This document shows positions 8,085 to 17,365 of a stretch of 46,811 nt of DNA, in pieces. The position numbers and the translations under genes are program-made. The stretch spans positions 1 through 46,811 of the IMG/VR virus record IMGVR_UViG_3300035179_000017. One strand, written 5' to 3'. The first letter of the stretch is position 1; each line of letters begins with the position of its first letter. The notes beneath the pieces were generated by a model. It saw only the letters and a program-made list of their open reading frames with translations, was not told the DNA's origin and ran no database searches. This DNA is from a virus.

Positions 8085-9548
8085 ATGCCTATAGGTCCAA
8101 ACTACACTCTGATACCAAATGACTGGATTGGTCTGGAAATTATATTTAACGACTTAGTATCCAGGTTTGTAAATAGTAATATTAGTACACAAGAATTAAC
8201 GGAATTATCCCACGACCAAATACACGGTCTTGTTGGTTCAAACCACACGGTTTCTGGACTGACCACTGGACATGTCTTAAAGGCATTGAGTGCCACTACT
8301 TTTGGATTTGCTGCGGCAGGATTTGTGGAAAATGAATCTGACCCGGTTTATTCCTCTTGGTATAATTCTGGAAATCCCACACTTACAGGATTAACCTTAA
8401 CTGGATTTTCTGGTGTATTAAAAGCAACTGCCGGAGTAATTTCTACAATAACAGATAATTCTGCAAATTGGAATACGGCTTATTCCCATTCTCAAATAGT
8501 AACAGGGAATCCCCACAGTCTTGATTATACAGATATAGGGTTATCGGCGAATCAGGTTATAGATTGGACTGCGAATACCGCCAATAATTTTCTTATTTCT
8601 GGCACTCTTGGGGCAGGTGCAATAACAGGAACGTCTTTTATAATCGGTGCAAATACTCTCGATACTACCGAATGGGCGTTACTTGACGGTGTTACGGCAA
8701 ACAAACTTATTGATTGGACTGCGGCAAGTTCGGCTTTCAGCACTTCTTCGACAGGTCATTTCGGAGGGGCATTAGATACGGGCAGTAATTTGACTATTGA
8801 TGGAACAGTTGGGATAGGAGTTACGCCATCACCTACAAGAGCAATATATATAGGTTCGTCTTTTTCATCTACAAGTATTGTGCAAGGTGTGGCCGGTATA
8901 GTTACACAAACAAGAACAGGTATCGCTCCTGGTAGTACTGTGGGATTAAATTTTCAGGCTTTTTGGACTCCATCTGGACTAATGGGTGGCAATAGAACAA
9001 TGGCATTATTTGCGGGGGCAATAGCGGGTTGTACTGCAACTTCATATATTAACGAAATAAATAATATGACCATTACAAAAATGGTCGGGTTTTCTACATT
9101 TAGTGGTTCTACTTCATTTCTTTGTTTGGCAAAAGGGTCTGGAGCAACTGGAACGGTAACGGCGACCAATGTTTATCACTTTGAAGCAAGTGATGTTAAT
9201 GTTTCCAATGATGGCGTGGCAACAACACAAACGGCCTTTTACACTCCTGCAATGACAGCAGCAACAACTAACTGGGGTTTGGGAATAAATACCCAAAGTT
9301 ATATAAACGGAAATTTAAGACTCGGTTCTACTGTTGCCCCGACTTGTGCTTTATCATTTGCCGATGCCAAGGATATAAATTTTGGTTCTACAACGGGGAC
9401 TAAAATAGGAAGTACCTCAACTGAAAAACTTGCTTTCTGGGGTAAAACTCCCGTAGTTCAACTCGCAAAAGCAAGTTATAATAACTGGGCGGCTTTAGGC
9501 GATGTTGTGAACGCCTTAGTTGCTCTCGGACTGTTTGATACAGCATAA
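8085..9548 (+). CDS. Tail fibre / receptor-binding protein
   Basis: The 487-residue product is low in charge and rich in Ser, Thr, Gly and Asn, with repeated short beta units typical of trimeric fibres. The N-terminal part has LSHDQIHGLVGSNHTVSGL and two echoes of an (A)N-x-(V/L)IDWTA unit. The C-terminus has KIGSTSTEKLAFWGKTPVVQ followed by a helical NNWAALGDVVNALVALGLF, a common ending in phage fibres and spikes. No enzymatic depolymerase motif is visible. It is likely to decide host range. Confidence 0.75.
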   Translation: MPIGPNYTLIPNDWIGLEIIFNDLVSRFVNSNISTQELTELSHDQIHGLVGSNHTVSGLTTGHVLKALSATTFGFAAAGFVENESDPVYSSWYNSGNPTLTGLTLTGFSGVLKATAGVISTITDNSANWNTAYSHSQIVTGNPHSLDYTDIGLSANQVIDWTANTANNFLISGTLGAGAITGTSFIIGANTLDTTEWALLDGVTANKLIDWTAASSAFSTSSTGHFGGALDTGSNLTIDGTVGIGVTPSPTRAIYIGSSFSSTSIVQGVAGIVTQTRTGIAPGSTVGLNFQAFWTPSGLMGGNRTMALFAGAIAGCTATSYINEINNMTITKMVGFSTFSGSTSFLCLAKGSGATGTVTATNVYHFEASDVNVSNDGVATTQTAFYTPAMTAATTNWGLGINTQSYINGNLRLGSTVAPTCALSFADAKDINFGSTTGTKIGSTSTEKLAFWGKTPVVQLAKASYNNWAALGDVVNALVALGLFDTA

Positions 9549-9559
9549 AGGATATTAAA

Positions 9560-10453
9560 ATGCCCGGATTACAATTTAATACGTTGCCTGCCGATATAAA
9601 CGATAATCCTTTTTCCATTTTAGATGTTCAACTAAAACGATTGAATGAAACTACTAAAATCAGGGAAAATGAACTTAGAACCAGACGCTTGACACCACAG
9701 GATTATACCAATGAGGTTTATTCTTTACAGGATAATTATGCCAAACAAGTTGGTCAGTTAAAACAACTTAGAAATAATATGCAACAAGTACAACTTTTGG
9801 TAAATGCTAAACATATTTCTCCAGAAGAAGGTAAGAAAGCAATGTGGCGTATGGTTTTACCACCGGAAACTGAACGGGCAATGTTTCCCACTGTTTCGGC
9901 GGAAAAACCAGCAATAACCCCTACTGAAGCGGCGACTGGGTTTGTGTCTAAAATAGCCGAGGGATATATAACGAAAACAAAAGGATGGGGCAAAAAAGAA
10001 ATCGAGGACTTACTTCCACGTTACAAAGAATTTCGTAATGAAATGGCAGTTTATTTTAATAAAAATAATTACGAAGAATTATTGCCGGAGGACCGAAAAA
10101 AAATAGATATGACATGGGATATGAAAACCAGGGAATTAGGTGAAACTGAGTGGGACCCACAAGATTTCAGGATACAGGGATTAAGACCAACAGGAACTTT
10201 AGAAAGAGCCGCGAGAAAGTTGGTTAGTCCTATTGCGGCATCAATACAGGAAGAAAGACGTAAAAAATCTATGGGATTAAGATTTCCGTTACAGGAGATT
10301 TTAACTACGGCACCCTGGAAATTGGGGAAACAAGAAGTTTCTACAGAACCTAAAACGTTGGATGAAACTACTGCTAGAAGAATATTACAGGAAGTTGGTG
10401 GAGATAAGAATAAAGCACGTGAATTAGCCAGACAAAGAGGATACCAAATCTGA
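9560..10453 (+). CDS. Helical protein, probable internal virion protein
   Basis: The 297-residue product starts at ATG 9560 behind AAAGGAT. It begins MPGLQFNTLPADINDNPFS and then forms a long charged coiled coil (about 25-90), with mixed helices to the end at RELARQRGYQI. It has no membrane segment or enzyme motif. Its stop TGA overlaps the ATG of the 1483-residue gene, suggesting coupled synthesis. Position and coiled-coil character suggest an ejection or internal core component. Confidence 0.5.
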   Translation: MPGLQFNTLPADINDNPFSILDVQLKRLNETTKIRENELRTRRLTPQDYTNEVYSLQDNYAKQVGQLKQLRNNMQQVQLLVNAKHISPEEGKKAMWRMVLPPETERAMFPTVSAEKPAITPTEAATGFVSKIAEGYITKTKGWGKKEIEDLLPRYKEFRNEMAVYFNKNNYEELLPEDRKKIDMTWDMKTRELGETEWDPQDFRIQGLRPTGTLERAARKLVSPIAASIQEERRKKSMGLRFPLQEILTTAPWKLGKQEVSTEPKTLDETTARRILQEVGGDKNKARELARQRGYQI

Positions 10454-13400
10454 TGCCCGATATTTTTGATACGTTGGTAAAAGAACCTGTTGATATTTTT
10501 GATGAAATATCCCCACGACAAACTGGGGATATTTTTGATAGGGTGTCTAAGGTTCCAGAAGAAATAACTCCTGAGATTACAGACTTGGCTTATGAGGAAT
10601 ATAGAAAGACCGTTGCCCCGATACCAGGTAAACGTGTAATGGGTTATACCCGTGAATCATTCGCCACTCAACCTGAACTGGTTAAACAGTGGACTGGATT
10701 AATAGCCAAACCCCGTACTCATCTCCAAAAAATTAGTGAGGTATTTAAACGAGGTCAAGAATCCTTTAACATAGACCGTGCTTATACCAGAGCAGATTTG
10801 TTTGGAGAAGGTAATGTTGATGAAATCTATAAACAGAAAAAATTGCAGGATACTAGAAATCAATTAGACCCTATTGAAGGAAAAAACCTGTTTGAAAAGA
10901 TGATTTATGGTGCTGCGGGAAGTGTCCTACCAAGTATTATAGAGGGAGTCAAAGGAGCCGTACCAGAAATGGTTGCGGGTGCTGGTACAGCCGCAATAGT
11001 CGGACAATTAGGCCCCCAGGCATTATTACCAGAGGAAACCATTACTGTTCCAGTTGGAATAGCCGCCGGATTTAAAGTAGGTAGTGCTTATGTATGGTGG
11101 GAACAAGGAACCGGCGAAATGCTCATGGAAATGAGAGATACAGGAATAAGAGGTAATATCCCCAAGATTATTTCTAGTGCGGCGGGAATTGTTTACGCCC
11201 GTATTGAGCAGACACAGTGGGAACAACTTACACCAAATTTAAAAACCACTTTAAAAGATATAATTAATAAATCGTTGATTAAATTTGCTGTACAGATAAT
11301 AAAGAAATATGGGGTTACAGTAGCTACCGAGACTGCTGAAGAGGTTGAACAACGAGGATTGGCAATAGTGGCTAGAGAAGTGGCCAAGTTTTTTACGGGG
11401 CATAAAATAGCATACGACAAAGATACTTTATTAGCATACGTTGAAGAATTGGGAACTACTGCTAAAGAGGCAGCAATTTCGATGGCTTTGATGCCTTTAC
11501 CAGGGGCTATAATGGAATTATCTACTGCGAGGCAATTTATAAATCCCATAACCCCGAAGACTGTCCCAGATATAGTTACGACTTCTACAATAAAGGATGT
11601 AATTAATGAATCTACTGATTTAACTGATACCCAGAAAGACATAGGATTAAAATATATTGGGGATATTGAAACCAGGATAGTTAATGAAGTTGTTGATAAA
11701 TTCCCTGAACCTATAACTGACCAGGAATCCCTGGAACGTCAGGGTAATGCGATAAAGGAACATTTGGGAATTACCCAGGATGTTAAATGGGTGTGGAATA
11801 CTAGAAAAGTAAAAGGAAGGATGGGTTATTACAGGGCAAGGGCCGGAATAATAACTATTATGGGTCAATCCGAGGAATTTACTAGAGATGTAGGACGTTT
11901 TTGGACCAGACCAGGAGTGTGGGAAAATGTCTCCAATAAAACACCTGGGCAGTTAAATCAGGACTTGCTTAAAAAAACAATAGTACATGAAATAGGACAT
12001 CCTGTTAAACCGCCCATTATAGGCGAGGTAAAATGCCAAGTTCATCATTCCGAATTTATAAAATGGGTAAATGAAAATGTTAAGAAATTAACCGAAATAA
12101 AAGAAAAGAAAGTCCCTGTGGCAAGGTCAGAGGCAATAGGACCTACGGTTGGTATTACTGAAGAGATGACGAAAAATACGACTGAATACTTTTTTAATAA
12201 AGAAAAACCCATAAAAACTATGACTATGGTGGAAAGGATAGACAAAAATGTTCCACAACGTAAGATAACACTTGAAGAATACAAAGACAGGTTGTTAGTA
12301 CAAGAAGGGCAACAGATAAGAGTTTTAGAGTCTCAACCTGATGTCCCGCACGAATTAGCAAAAATGGCTATAATACGAGCAAAATTAGGTGAAATAAAAC
12401 TTGCAGAAGAAGAACTGCAATCAGCAAAGACATTTGCTAAAAAATATAAAACTACTTCACCTTTTATAGATGAGGCTGGAAAAACAATACAAGAAGCTAA
12501 ACAAGTCCTTGCCGAATATCCTGAACTAGAGAAACCAGAAAAAGTTACTGAAGAAATGCCGATAGAAGAAAAACGAGTTCCCGGTGAACCCAAACCAAAA
12601 GGATTAAGACGCAGACAGGCATTAATTATGGGTCATAAAATACCGGCAATGTTAAATTGGACCGAGGAACAACGCCGGGCATTTAATAAACAGGTTACTG
12701 GCAAAGAATCCATGAAGGACATGAATCTGGGGGAAGTCCGTAAGGTTGCCGAGGGTTTAAAATTAGAGGCAGAAAAGGCCGGAATAAAATATGAGGTTCC
12801 TAGGGCATCTGAGATTAAAGACATTATAGATTCCCTTGTTTCTACTATTTCTACGTTAGGAAAAAGAAAGGTTAAAGGAGTTGTTACCCCGTCAAATTTA
12901 TATCCAGGAAGATTGGCCAAAACTATAACCATTATTGGAAAGAAATTTACCAATTTAGTAGACTATATGGACAAACCGGAGAAAATCCTGGAAGACTTTG
13001 ATGGTGGTAAACCCATGAGCGGTCCATTTTATAAAACTTTTGTCGAACCTTTAAATTTCGTGGCGGACACATCTGTAAACAATAACACTGTTACCAGAGA
13101 AAATCTTATTAAATTTGCACAGGATACTATAGGAAAAGACAAGATAGATGACTTTATTTTTACACCTAAACCAATAGTAGGAACCGATATAAAATTAACA
13201 GATGTAGACCGTATAGGTTTAGGAATGGCGGACATAGATACAACTATGATGCAACACCTTACAAAGGGCAATAATTTTACATTAGAACAGATAAAGGCGA
13301 TTAAAAACAGTATAACAGAAAAGGACAAGGCTGTATGGAAACATACTAATGATTGGTTTTTAGAACATCAAACTCCATTATTGGCAGCATTGAGTATAGT

Positions 13401-14904
13401 AGAAAAGTTAGGAGGCAGAGTAAAAGTAAATGTTGAACAATTAAGAAAACAGTTTATGAAAAATTACTTTGGACTCATATTAAAAGATACGTCTACAGAT
13501 GCCCAACCAGATTTTTTTGATGTGTTGGCACAACCATTTGAGGGAACAAAGGTAATTATTCCCAGTAAAGATGTTATAGCTAAACGCGTGGGTTCAGATG
13601 CTCCCATAGAGATTAATTTTCTAAAAGTGTTCCTATATAAATCGGCCAGAGTGGAACGCTTTATTCAAACTGCCCCCCTTGCTGCCAAGTTAGCCAAAAT
13701 TATGGGGGTCAAAAGATTGAGGGGCCAGATAAATTCTAGAACATGGGGCAGGGGAGTTAAACTTATAGAAGATTATATTGCTGATACAATCAGAGGTAGT
13801 CGGACTGTTGATATGGAAGAAGTGGATTCGACTTTGGAATATATGAGACAAGCCGGTGCTGCTTACGCCATAAAAGACAACGTACTATCTGTTTTACGAC
13901 AATCATTTTTAGGTGGATTTAATACCCTGCAACAAACTCCTAGGTTAATTCCTTACGCTATAAAAAACACTGTTTTATATCCTCGTTTTATAAGGATAAA
14001 TGCTTTACGGGAATTTGTATATAGTCGTTCCGCACAAATGAAAGCAAGAGAAAATTTACCGTTTACTAAATTAAAATCTGGGGATAAAGCATTAGTAAAT
14101 TTATTAAGGGGAAAATCTCCTATTCAACGCGGTTACAGGGGAATTAATTTAGCCGATGAAGATGCGGCTTTACGTGCTTGGAAAAATGTTCACGATATGG
14201 TTATGGATGATACTAAAGGAAATGAAATAGAGGCAATTAAACAAGCTGATTATGATTCCCGTACACGCCAATCTAATCCCTCTCCACAAAACCTTCCCGC
14301 CATATTTAGAAGTAAAAGTATAGGTGCAAGGATGCTTGTTACCTTTAATACCGAAATGGCCCCCCTATTTAACATATATAAGAATGAAATTATTCGAGCG
14401 AAGTATCGAGGGGAAATAGGTTGGGGGATGACCAGTTATAAAATTTTAATGGGCCACGTGTTACCCGCTACTTTAATGGGGATAATTAGTCGTGGAAGAC
14501 TACCTAAAAATTGGAAAGAAATTGCCACAGATTTAATTTTTTATGCCGTAAGTCCCACTTTATTCTTGGCTAATTTTGTCCAACAGGCGATAACCGGAGT
14601 TCGTACTGGTATGGTAGCCTTTGCCGGATGGGATGCCTTGATTGCTTTTGGTCAAAAAGTCGTACGTTTAGGAGACTGGGAAGAATTAAGTGAGGAACAG
14701 AGACATATATTACTTCGTGCCTTAGTACACAATGCCACTAAAACTATTGGCGGATTTACCGGACTTATTTCTACCCAACATATTAGAAGTATCGAGGGAT
14801 TATTCGATTTAATAACCAGAAAAACTAGTGATTGGAGACGTTTAGTTTGGAGTGAACCAGCATTAAAAGAACCGAAAGAAAAGGAACGGGGGATTAGTCG
14901 ATAA
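10453..14904 (+). CDS. Giant internal virion / ejection protein with HExxH motif
   Basis: The 1483-residue product is the largest in the genome. The N-terminus carries three copies of an IFD motif (DIFDTL, DIFDEI, DIFDRV) within 35 residues. Two hydrophobic stretches near residues 160-210 could contact a membrane. HEIGH at 512-516 fits a zincin-type metalloprotease site. A helical, Lys/Glu-rich middle follows, and the C-terminal ~350 residues hold hydrophobic helices. Large multi-domain proteins at this place enter the cell with the DNA in podovirus-like phages. The protease would be a domain of that protein, possibly acting on cell envelope or host proteins. No lysozyme motif was recognised. 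Function beyond the motif is inferred. Confidence 0.6.
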   Translation: MPDIFDTLVKEPVDIFDEISPRQTGDIFDRVSKVPEEITPEITDLAYEEYRKTVAPIPGKRVMGYTRESFATQPELVKQWTGLIAKPRTHLQKISEVFKRGQESFNIDRAYTRADLFGEGNVDEIYKQKKLQDTRNQLDPIEGKNLFEKMIYGAAGSVLPSIIEGVKGAVPEMVAGAGTAAIVGQLGPQALLPEETITVPVGIAAGFKVGSAYVWWEQGTGEMLMEMRDTGIRGNIPKIISSAAGIVYARIEQTQWEQLTPNLKTTLKDIINKSLIKFAVQIIKKYGVTVATETAEEVEQRGLAIVAREVAKFFTGHKIAYDKDTLLAYVEELGTTAKEAAISMALMPLPGAIMELSTARQFINPITPKTVPDIVTTSTIKDVINESTDLTDTQKDIGLKYIGDIETRIVNEVVDKFPEPITDQESLERQGNAIKEHLGITQDVKWVWNTRKVKGRMGYYRARAGIITIMGQSEEFTRDVGRFWTRPGVWENVSNKTPGQLNQDLLKKTIVHEIGHPVKPPIIGEVKCQVHHSEFIKWVNENVKKLTEIKEKKVPVARSEAIGPTVGITEEMTKNTTEYFFNKEKPIKTMTMVERIDKNVPQRKITLEEYKDRLLVQEGQQIRVLESQPDVPHELAKMAIIRAKLGEIKLAEEELQSAKTFAKKYKTTSPFIDEAGKTIQEAKQVLAEYPELEKPEKVTEEMPIEEKRVPGEPKPKGLRRRQALIMGHKIPAMLNWTEEQRRAFNKQVTGKESMKDMNLGEVRKVAEGLKLEAEKAGIKYEVPRASEIKDIIDSLVSTISTLGKRKVKGVVTPSNLYPGRLAKTITIIGKKFTNLVDYMDKPEKILEDFDGGKPMSGPFYKTFVEPLNFVADTSVNNNTVTRENLIKFAQDTIGKDKIDDFIFTPKPIVGTDIKLTDVDRIGLGMADIDTTMMQHLTKGNNFTLEQIKAIKNSITEKDKAVWKHTNDWFLEHQTPLLAALSIVEKLGGRVKVNVEQLRKQFMKNYFGLILKDTSTDAQPDFFDVLAQPFEGTKVIIPSKDVIAKRVGSDAPIEINFLKVFLYKSARVERFIQTAPLAAKLAKIMGVKRLRGQINSRTWGRGVKLIEDYIADTIRGSRTVDMEEVDSTLEYMRQAGAAYAIKDNVLSVLRQSFLGGFNTLQQTPRLIPYAIKNTVLYPRFIRINALREFVYSRSAQMKARENLPFTKLKSGDKALVNLLRGKSPIQRGYRGINLADEDAALRAWKNVHDMVMDDTKGNEIEAIKQADYDSRTRQSNPSPQNLPAIFRSKSIGARMLVTFNTEMAPLFNIYKNEIIRAKYRGEIGWGMTSYKILMGHVLPATLMGIISRGRLPKNWKEIATDLIFYAVSPTLFLANFVQQAITGVRTGMVAFAGWDALIAFGQKVVRLGDWEELSEEQRHILLRALVHNATKTIGGFTGLISTQHIRSIEGLFDLITRKTSDWRRLVWSEPALKEPKEKERGISR

Positions 14905-15095
14905 TGAGTAAATCAGGTACAACAAAAGAACGACTGGCTTCTCTGTGTACGGATATGAAATGGTTAAAGGAACAGTTCAGTAACCACATGTTGCATCATT
15001 GGCAATTTAATCTAGTGTTACTGGGTGCCGTAGCCGCAGAAGCCATAGGATTTTTAATTCTGGTTATTAAATATGTGTATACTACTCGCCCGTAA
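14904..15095 (+). CDS. Small single-pass membrane protein, possibly holin-like
   Basis: The 63-residue product has an ATG overlapping the preceding stop by one base. A charged N-terminal helix (about 1-35) is followed by one hydrophobic segment near 37-57 (FNLVLLGAVAAEAIGFLILV) and a short positive tail. It is the last gene of the rightward arm. Size, layout and position would suit a holin or a membrane-anchored ejection partner; neither is proved. The end overlaps the last leftward gene by 14 bases. Confidence 0.6.
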   Translation: MSKSGTTKERLASLCTDMKWLKEQFSNHMLHHWQFNLVLLGAVAAEAIGFLILVIKYVYTTRP

Positions 15096-15339
15096 AGATT
15101 CTGGCTATATCTGCCGGGATTTGAGTAGCATCACATAGACTAAATCTCATAAGTTCATTAGACCCGACTTCTTTTCGTCTCCAATCGGGCGTATTTAGTG
15201 TGTTTAATATCTGTGCGGGATGAAACAAATAATACAATCCCTGTTTATTTATCAACAATACATCAAAGTTAATTATTTCGACTCTAAAAGTTATCGAATC
15301 CGCAGTATTCGGTATAACTTTGTATTCTACTCTTATCAT
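15082..15339 (-). CDS. Small protein of unknown function
   Basis: The 85-residue product is the last gene of the leftward arm. ATG at 15339 follows an AAGGAG site, and the stop is TAG. The N-terminal half is beta-like (MIRVEYKVIPNTADSITFRV) and the rest mixed. No motif was recognised. Its 3' end overlaps the convergent gene at 14904-15095. Confidence 0.6.
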   Translation of the reverse strand: MIRVEYKVIPNTADSITFRVEIINFDVLLINKQGLYYLFHPAQILNTLNTPDWRRKEVGSNELMRFSLCDATQIPADIARIFTGE

Positions 15340-15611
15340 ACATTCTCCTTATCTAAACTAGTCTTATTTGTTTTTGCAACCACCCCTACATCTTCAACAA
15401 TATTTCCATGGGTCATTTTTCCTTCATATCCTAATTCGTCCACAAGACCCGCTATGGCCTTCATTATTACAGACTTTAATAAACGGGACTTCTCAGGATA
15501 ACATTTTTCACAAAAATATTCTTTCTTGTTTATCCCCTTCGGTTTATATACACAATTTTCAAAAAGGGGATACCGTTTGCCTGTTAATCCACTTCCACAA
15601 TTACATAACAT
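15336..15611 (-). CDS. Small cysteine-containing protein
   Basis: The start was set at ATG 15611, behind GGAGA at 15619-15623, giving 91 residues. A longer frame exists but lacks a ribosome site. The N-terminus MLCNCGSGLTGKRYPLFENC and the later CEKCYPEK hold five cysteines that could bind one zinc. The C-terminal half is helical. It overlaps the next gene by four bases. Function unknown. Confidence 0.6.
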   Translation of the reverse strand: MLCNCGSGLTGKRYPLFENCVYKPKGINKKEYFCEKCYPEKSRLLKSVIMKAIAGLVDELGYEGKMTHGNIVEDVGVVAKTNKTSLDKENV

Positions 15612-15847
15612 TATACATTCTCCAGAAAAGTTTTTAACCATTCTCTTGTAGTATACAACGTCTTAATCCTCTTGGTAGTTCTGAGGAACACCTTTACACT
15701 ATGCCTGTTAATTAATCCTTTAGTCGCCCAATAGTAAATTGCTTCCTGACTACGTTCTACACCTGTCAGTTCCTTTACTATCGGAGAACAATCCTTTAAT
15801 CTAATCAGGTCTTTATCTTTGGGTCTGCCTGGGTATTTTTCCGACAT
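15611..15847 (-). CDS. Excisionase-like winged-helix DNA-binding protein
   Basis: The 78-residue product has a basic N-terminus (SEKYPGRPKDKDL), then a helix-turn-helix of MerR/excisionase style (VERSQEAIYYWATKGLI), a wing (HSVKVFLRTTKRIKTLYT) and a final helix ending at TFLENV. Such proteins bind operator or att DNA. With no integrase seen, a transcription role is more likely than excision. The ribosome site is GGAGAGGA. Confidence 0.6.
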   Translation of the reverse strand: MSEKYPGRPKDKDLIRLKDCSPIVKELTGVERSQEAIYYWATKGLINRHSVKVFLRTTKRIKTLYTTREWLKTFLENV

Positions 15848-15848
15848 T

Positions 15849-16025
15849 TTATATTTCCTCTCCGAAATAAACCTTTTTGAATACTGCGGGGCGTTCTATT
15901 TTTGTCGTAATTATTAGATTATACGCCATTAAATTAGTCCACACGAAGTCAAGAGCGAAATCCTCCAACGCCGATTGTGAAATGAAGGCAATTATATTCT
16001 TTTTCCTATCTATCTCTATACGCAT
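15849..16025 (-). CDS. Short protein of unknown function
   Basis: The 58-residue frame starts at ATG 16025 behind GGGAGATTAAAAC. It has a basic start (MRIEIDRKKN), a hydrophobic middle and the end KKVYFGEEI. The ribosome site lies inside the coding end of the preceding gene. No motif was recognised. Spacing and the strong ribosome site support it as a gene. Confidence 0.5.
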   Translation of the reverse strand: MRIEIDRKKNIIAFISQSALEDFALDFVWTNLMAYNLIITTKIERPAVFKKVYFGEEI

Positions 16026-16179
16026 GTTTTAATCTCCCATATAATTCCGGTCTATCACCTTTATATAATTTATTTTCTGTTTCGTCTCCATCCCAATAAT
16101 TCCAGGGGACATGTTCCAACAGTTCTACAAACAATTCATATTTCCATCTCGCGTATATCGAAAGACACTTTTTTGCCAT
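16006..16179 (-). CDS. Short paralogue of the 16753-17094 gene product
   Basis: This 57-residue frame (ATG 16179, stop TAG 16006-16008) shares residues about 12-49 with the C-terminal half of the protein at 16753-17094 (WKYELFVELLE, VPWNYWDGDETENKLYKG, DRPELY). The shared stretch is nearly identical in DNA as well. It is therefore a recent partial duplicate that kept its C-terminal domain and lost about 65 N-terminal residues. Function unknown. Confidence 0.55.
   Translation of the reverse strand: MAKKCLSIYARWKYELFVELLEHVPWNYWDGDETENKLYKGDRPELYGRLKHAYRDR
16049..16146. repeat. 98-bp direct repeat, copy 1
   Basis: This stretch matches 16796-16893 at 95 of 98 positions by direct reading (three substitutions). 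It spans most of the coding sequence shared by the two paralogues. Just beyond it, each copy carries a GGAGATT-type site for the following gene. Confidence 0.85.
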
Positions 16180-16194
16180 AATTACATATCCCTG

Positions 16195-16476
16195 TCATTG
16201 TTCTTCTATCGGGATTGTAACTTCCTGATTAATAGATTCTTCTGTTATACCTTTTATGGACCACAAGGCATCATTTATCCTGGTCTTAATTAAGTCATTA
16301 ACTTGTGCCACCCCTCTTATTTCTTCACTATCAAAGGCTATATCTGATACTATACCTATTGTTGCGTAAAATATGGCGCGCCGTTTATAGTTGCCTTGAT
16401 AAAACGTTATTTTAATCCAAGGGAACAATTTCTTAGCAATTTTATTCAACATTTTTATCGTCTTTTTGTCTTCCAT
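16195..16476 (-). CDS. Member 1 of a three-paralogue small-protein family
   Basis: The 93-residue product has ATG 16476 behind AGGAGATTAAAACA. Its N-terminal pattern IKMLNKIAKKLFPWIKITF matches IVDLLNVMARNLIPELRLEF in the gene at 18163-18426 and LDVLNVLAKRLYPKLHLEF in the gene at 34696-34941. A beta segment and a C-terminal helix follow. The family is unrecognised. Three copies in one genome suggest an adaptable early-stage factor. Confidence 0.6.
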   Translation of the reverse strand: MEDKKTIKMLNKIAKKLFPWIKITFYQGNYKRRAIFYATIGIVSDIAFDSEEIRGVAQVNDLIKTRINDALWSIKGITEESINQEVTIPIEEQ

Positions 16477-16480
16477 TGTT

Positions 16481-16771
16481 TTAATCTCCTATATTTTCAA
16501 CACTAAAATTATCAACGTGTGCAAAACTCCATCCTTCTAGTATAAAACGTTTTCCGCAATTTTTACATTCTGCGATATACACATTGCCTTTATCTACTGG
16601 TTCTGATGTCTTGTCGGCCATAACTATTTTGGCTGATTTACAACCATCTTCAAACACGTGATTGCAATAAAAATACAACAATATGTCTTGTTCTGGCGTA
16701 TATTTTATGCCTAACCTATTCATAGCAGTTATTATTCTCATCCTGAAGAGGTCTATCTCGTCTTTTTCCAT
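16481..16771 (-). CDS. Small protein with a CxxC knuckle
   Basis: The 96-residue product has ATG 16771 behind AGGAGATTGAGCAA, a site that lies within the end of the upstream gene (19-base overlap). It has an acidic helical start and a C-terminal AECKNCGKRFIL zinc-knuckle-like segment with nearby His/Cys. No known family. It lies between the two copies of the 98-bp repeat, so it may have been gained together with that duplication. Confidence 0.6.
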   Translation of the reverse strand: MEKDEIDLFRMRIITAMNRLGIKYTPEQDILLYFYCNHVFEDGCKSAKIVMADKTSEPVDKGNVYIAECKNCGKRFILEGWSFAHVDNFSVENIGD

Positions 16772-17094
16772 TTGCTCAATCTCCTATAAAGTTCTGGTCT
16801 ATCACCTTTATATAATTTATTTTCTGTTTCGTCTCCGTCCCAATAATTCCAAGGGACACGTTCCAACAGTTCTACAAACAATTCATATTTCCAAATCTTG
16901 TGGACCCGCAATGCCACATAGAATTTTTTCCCAAATCGAGATATAATCCTGATTATCCATCCCGGCATATTACTGGGGGGAATATGCGAGAATCCCCCCA
17001 GAAATTCTACGGGTCTACCCTCGGATATTGCTCTACTAATTGCGGGTCTGGGTGAATGTGCAATGAGATACTCGATTAAATCATCGCGGGTCAT
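16753..17094 (-). CDS. Protein of unknown function (full-length paralogue)
   Basis: The 113-residue product has a helical N-terminus MTRDDLIEYLIAHSPRP and a middle GRPVEFLGGFSHIPPSN. Its C-terminal half, with WKYELFVELLERVPWNYWDG, is repeated in the shorter gene at 16006-16179. No catalytic motif was recognised. Confidence 0.6.
   Translation of the reverse strand: MTRDDLIEYLIAHSPRPAISRAISEGRPVEFLGGFSHIPPSNMPGWIIRIISRFGKKFYVALRVHKIWKYELFVELLERVPWNYWDGDETENKLYKGDRPELYRRLSKWKKTR
16796..16893. repeat. 98-bp direct repeat, copy 2
   Basis: Partner of 16049-16146, offset 747 bases, in the same orientation. Two small genes lie between the copies. Confidence 0.85.
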
Positions 17095-17098
17095 ATAA

Positions 17099-17365
17099 TT
17101 ATTTCTCGTAATACCAGAATAGATGTCCCAATATCACACCACACAGGACTGTAATAAAGAAATTAGGTCCCAATAACCACCATACAGTTCCCATTATTCC
17201 GCATAGAATCAAACCATCTCCGAACCCACCAAACCACGCATGAACTTTTTGACTGTAGGTTTTTTTACCCTTGAAATATCGGTATAAATCATCGAGTCCG
17301 ATTCCGATTAGGAGTATTAATATTAACAGGGTTATTATATTCATTCCTAAAAAGATATTAGTCAT
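17099..17365 (-). CDS. Multi-pass membrane protein, unknown
   Basis: The 88-residue product starts at ATG 17365 behind a GGGAG site. Hydrophobic segments lie near residues 3-23, 48-64 and 67-84, with a basic loop (RYFKGKKTYSQK) between the first two. Three passes and small size are compatible with a holin or with a membrane exclusion protein. No family was recognised. It sits next to a lipoprotein and another small gene, suggesting a membrane-acting cluster at the end of the early arm. Confidence 0.55.
   Translation of the reverse strand: MTNIFLGMNIITLLILILLIGIGLDDLYRYFKGKKTYSQKVHAWFGGFGDGLILCGIMGTVWWLLGPNFFITVLCGVILGHLFWYYEK

Noticed and set aside
7287-14904. Tape-measure protein / long-tailed phage
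   Set aside because: The large proteins have membrane and protease features and follow a nozzle-like protein. No tail tube, terminator or frameshifted chaperone genes are present.
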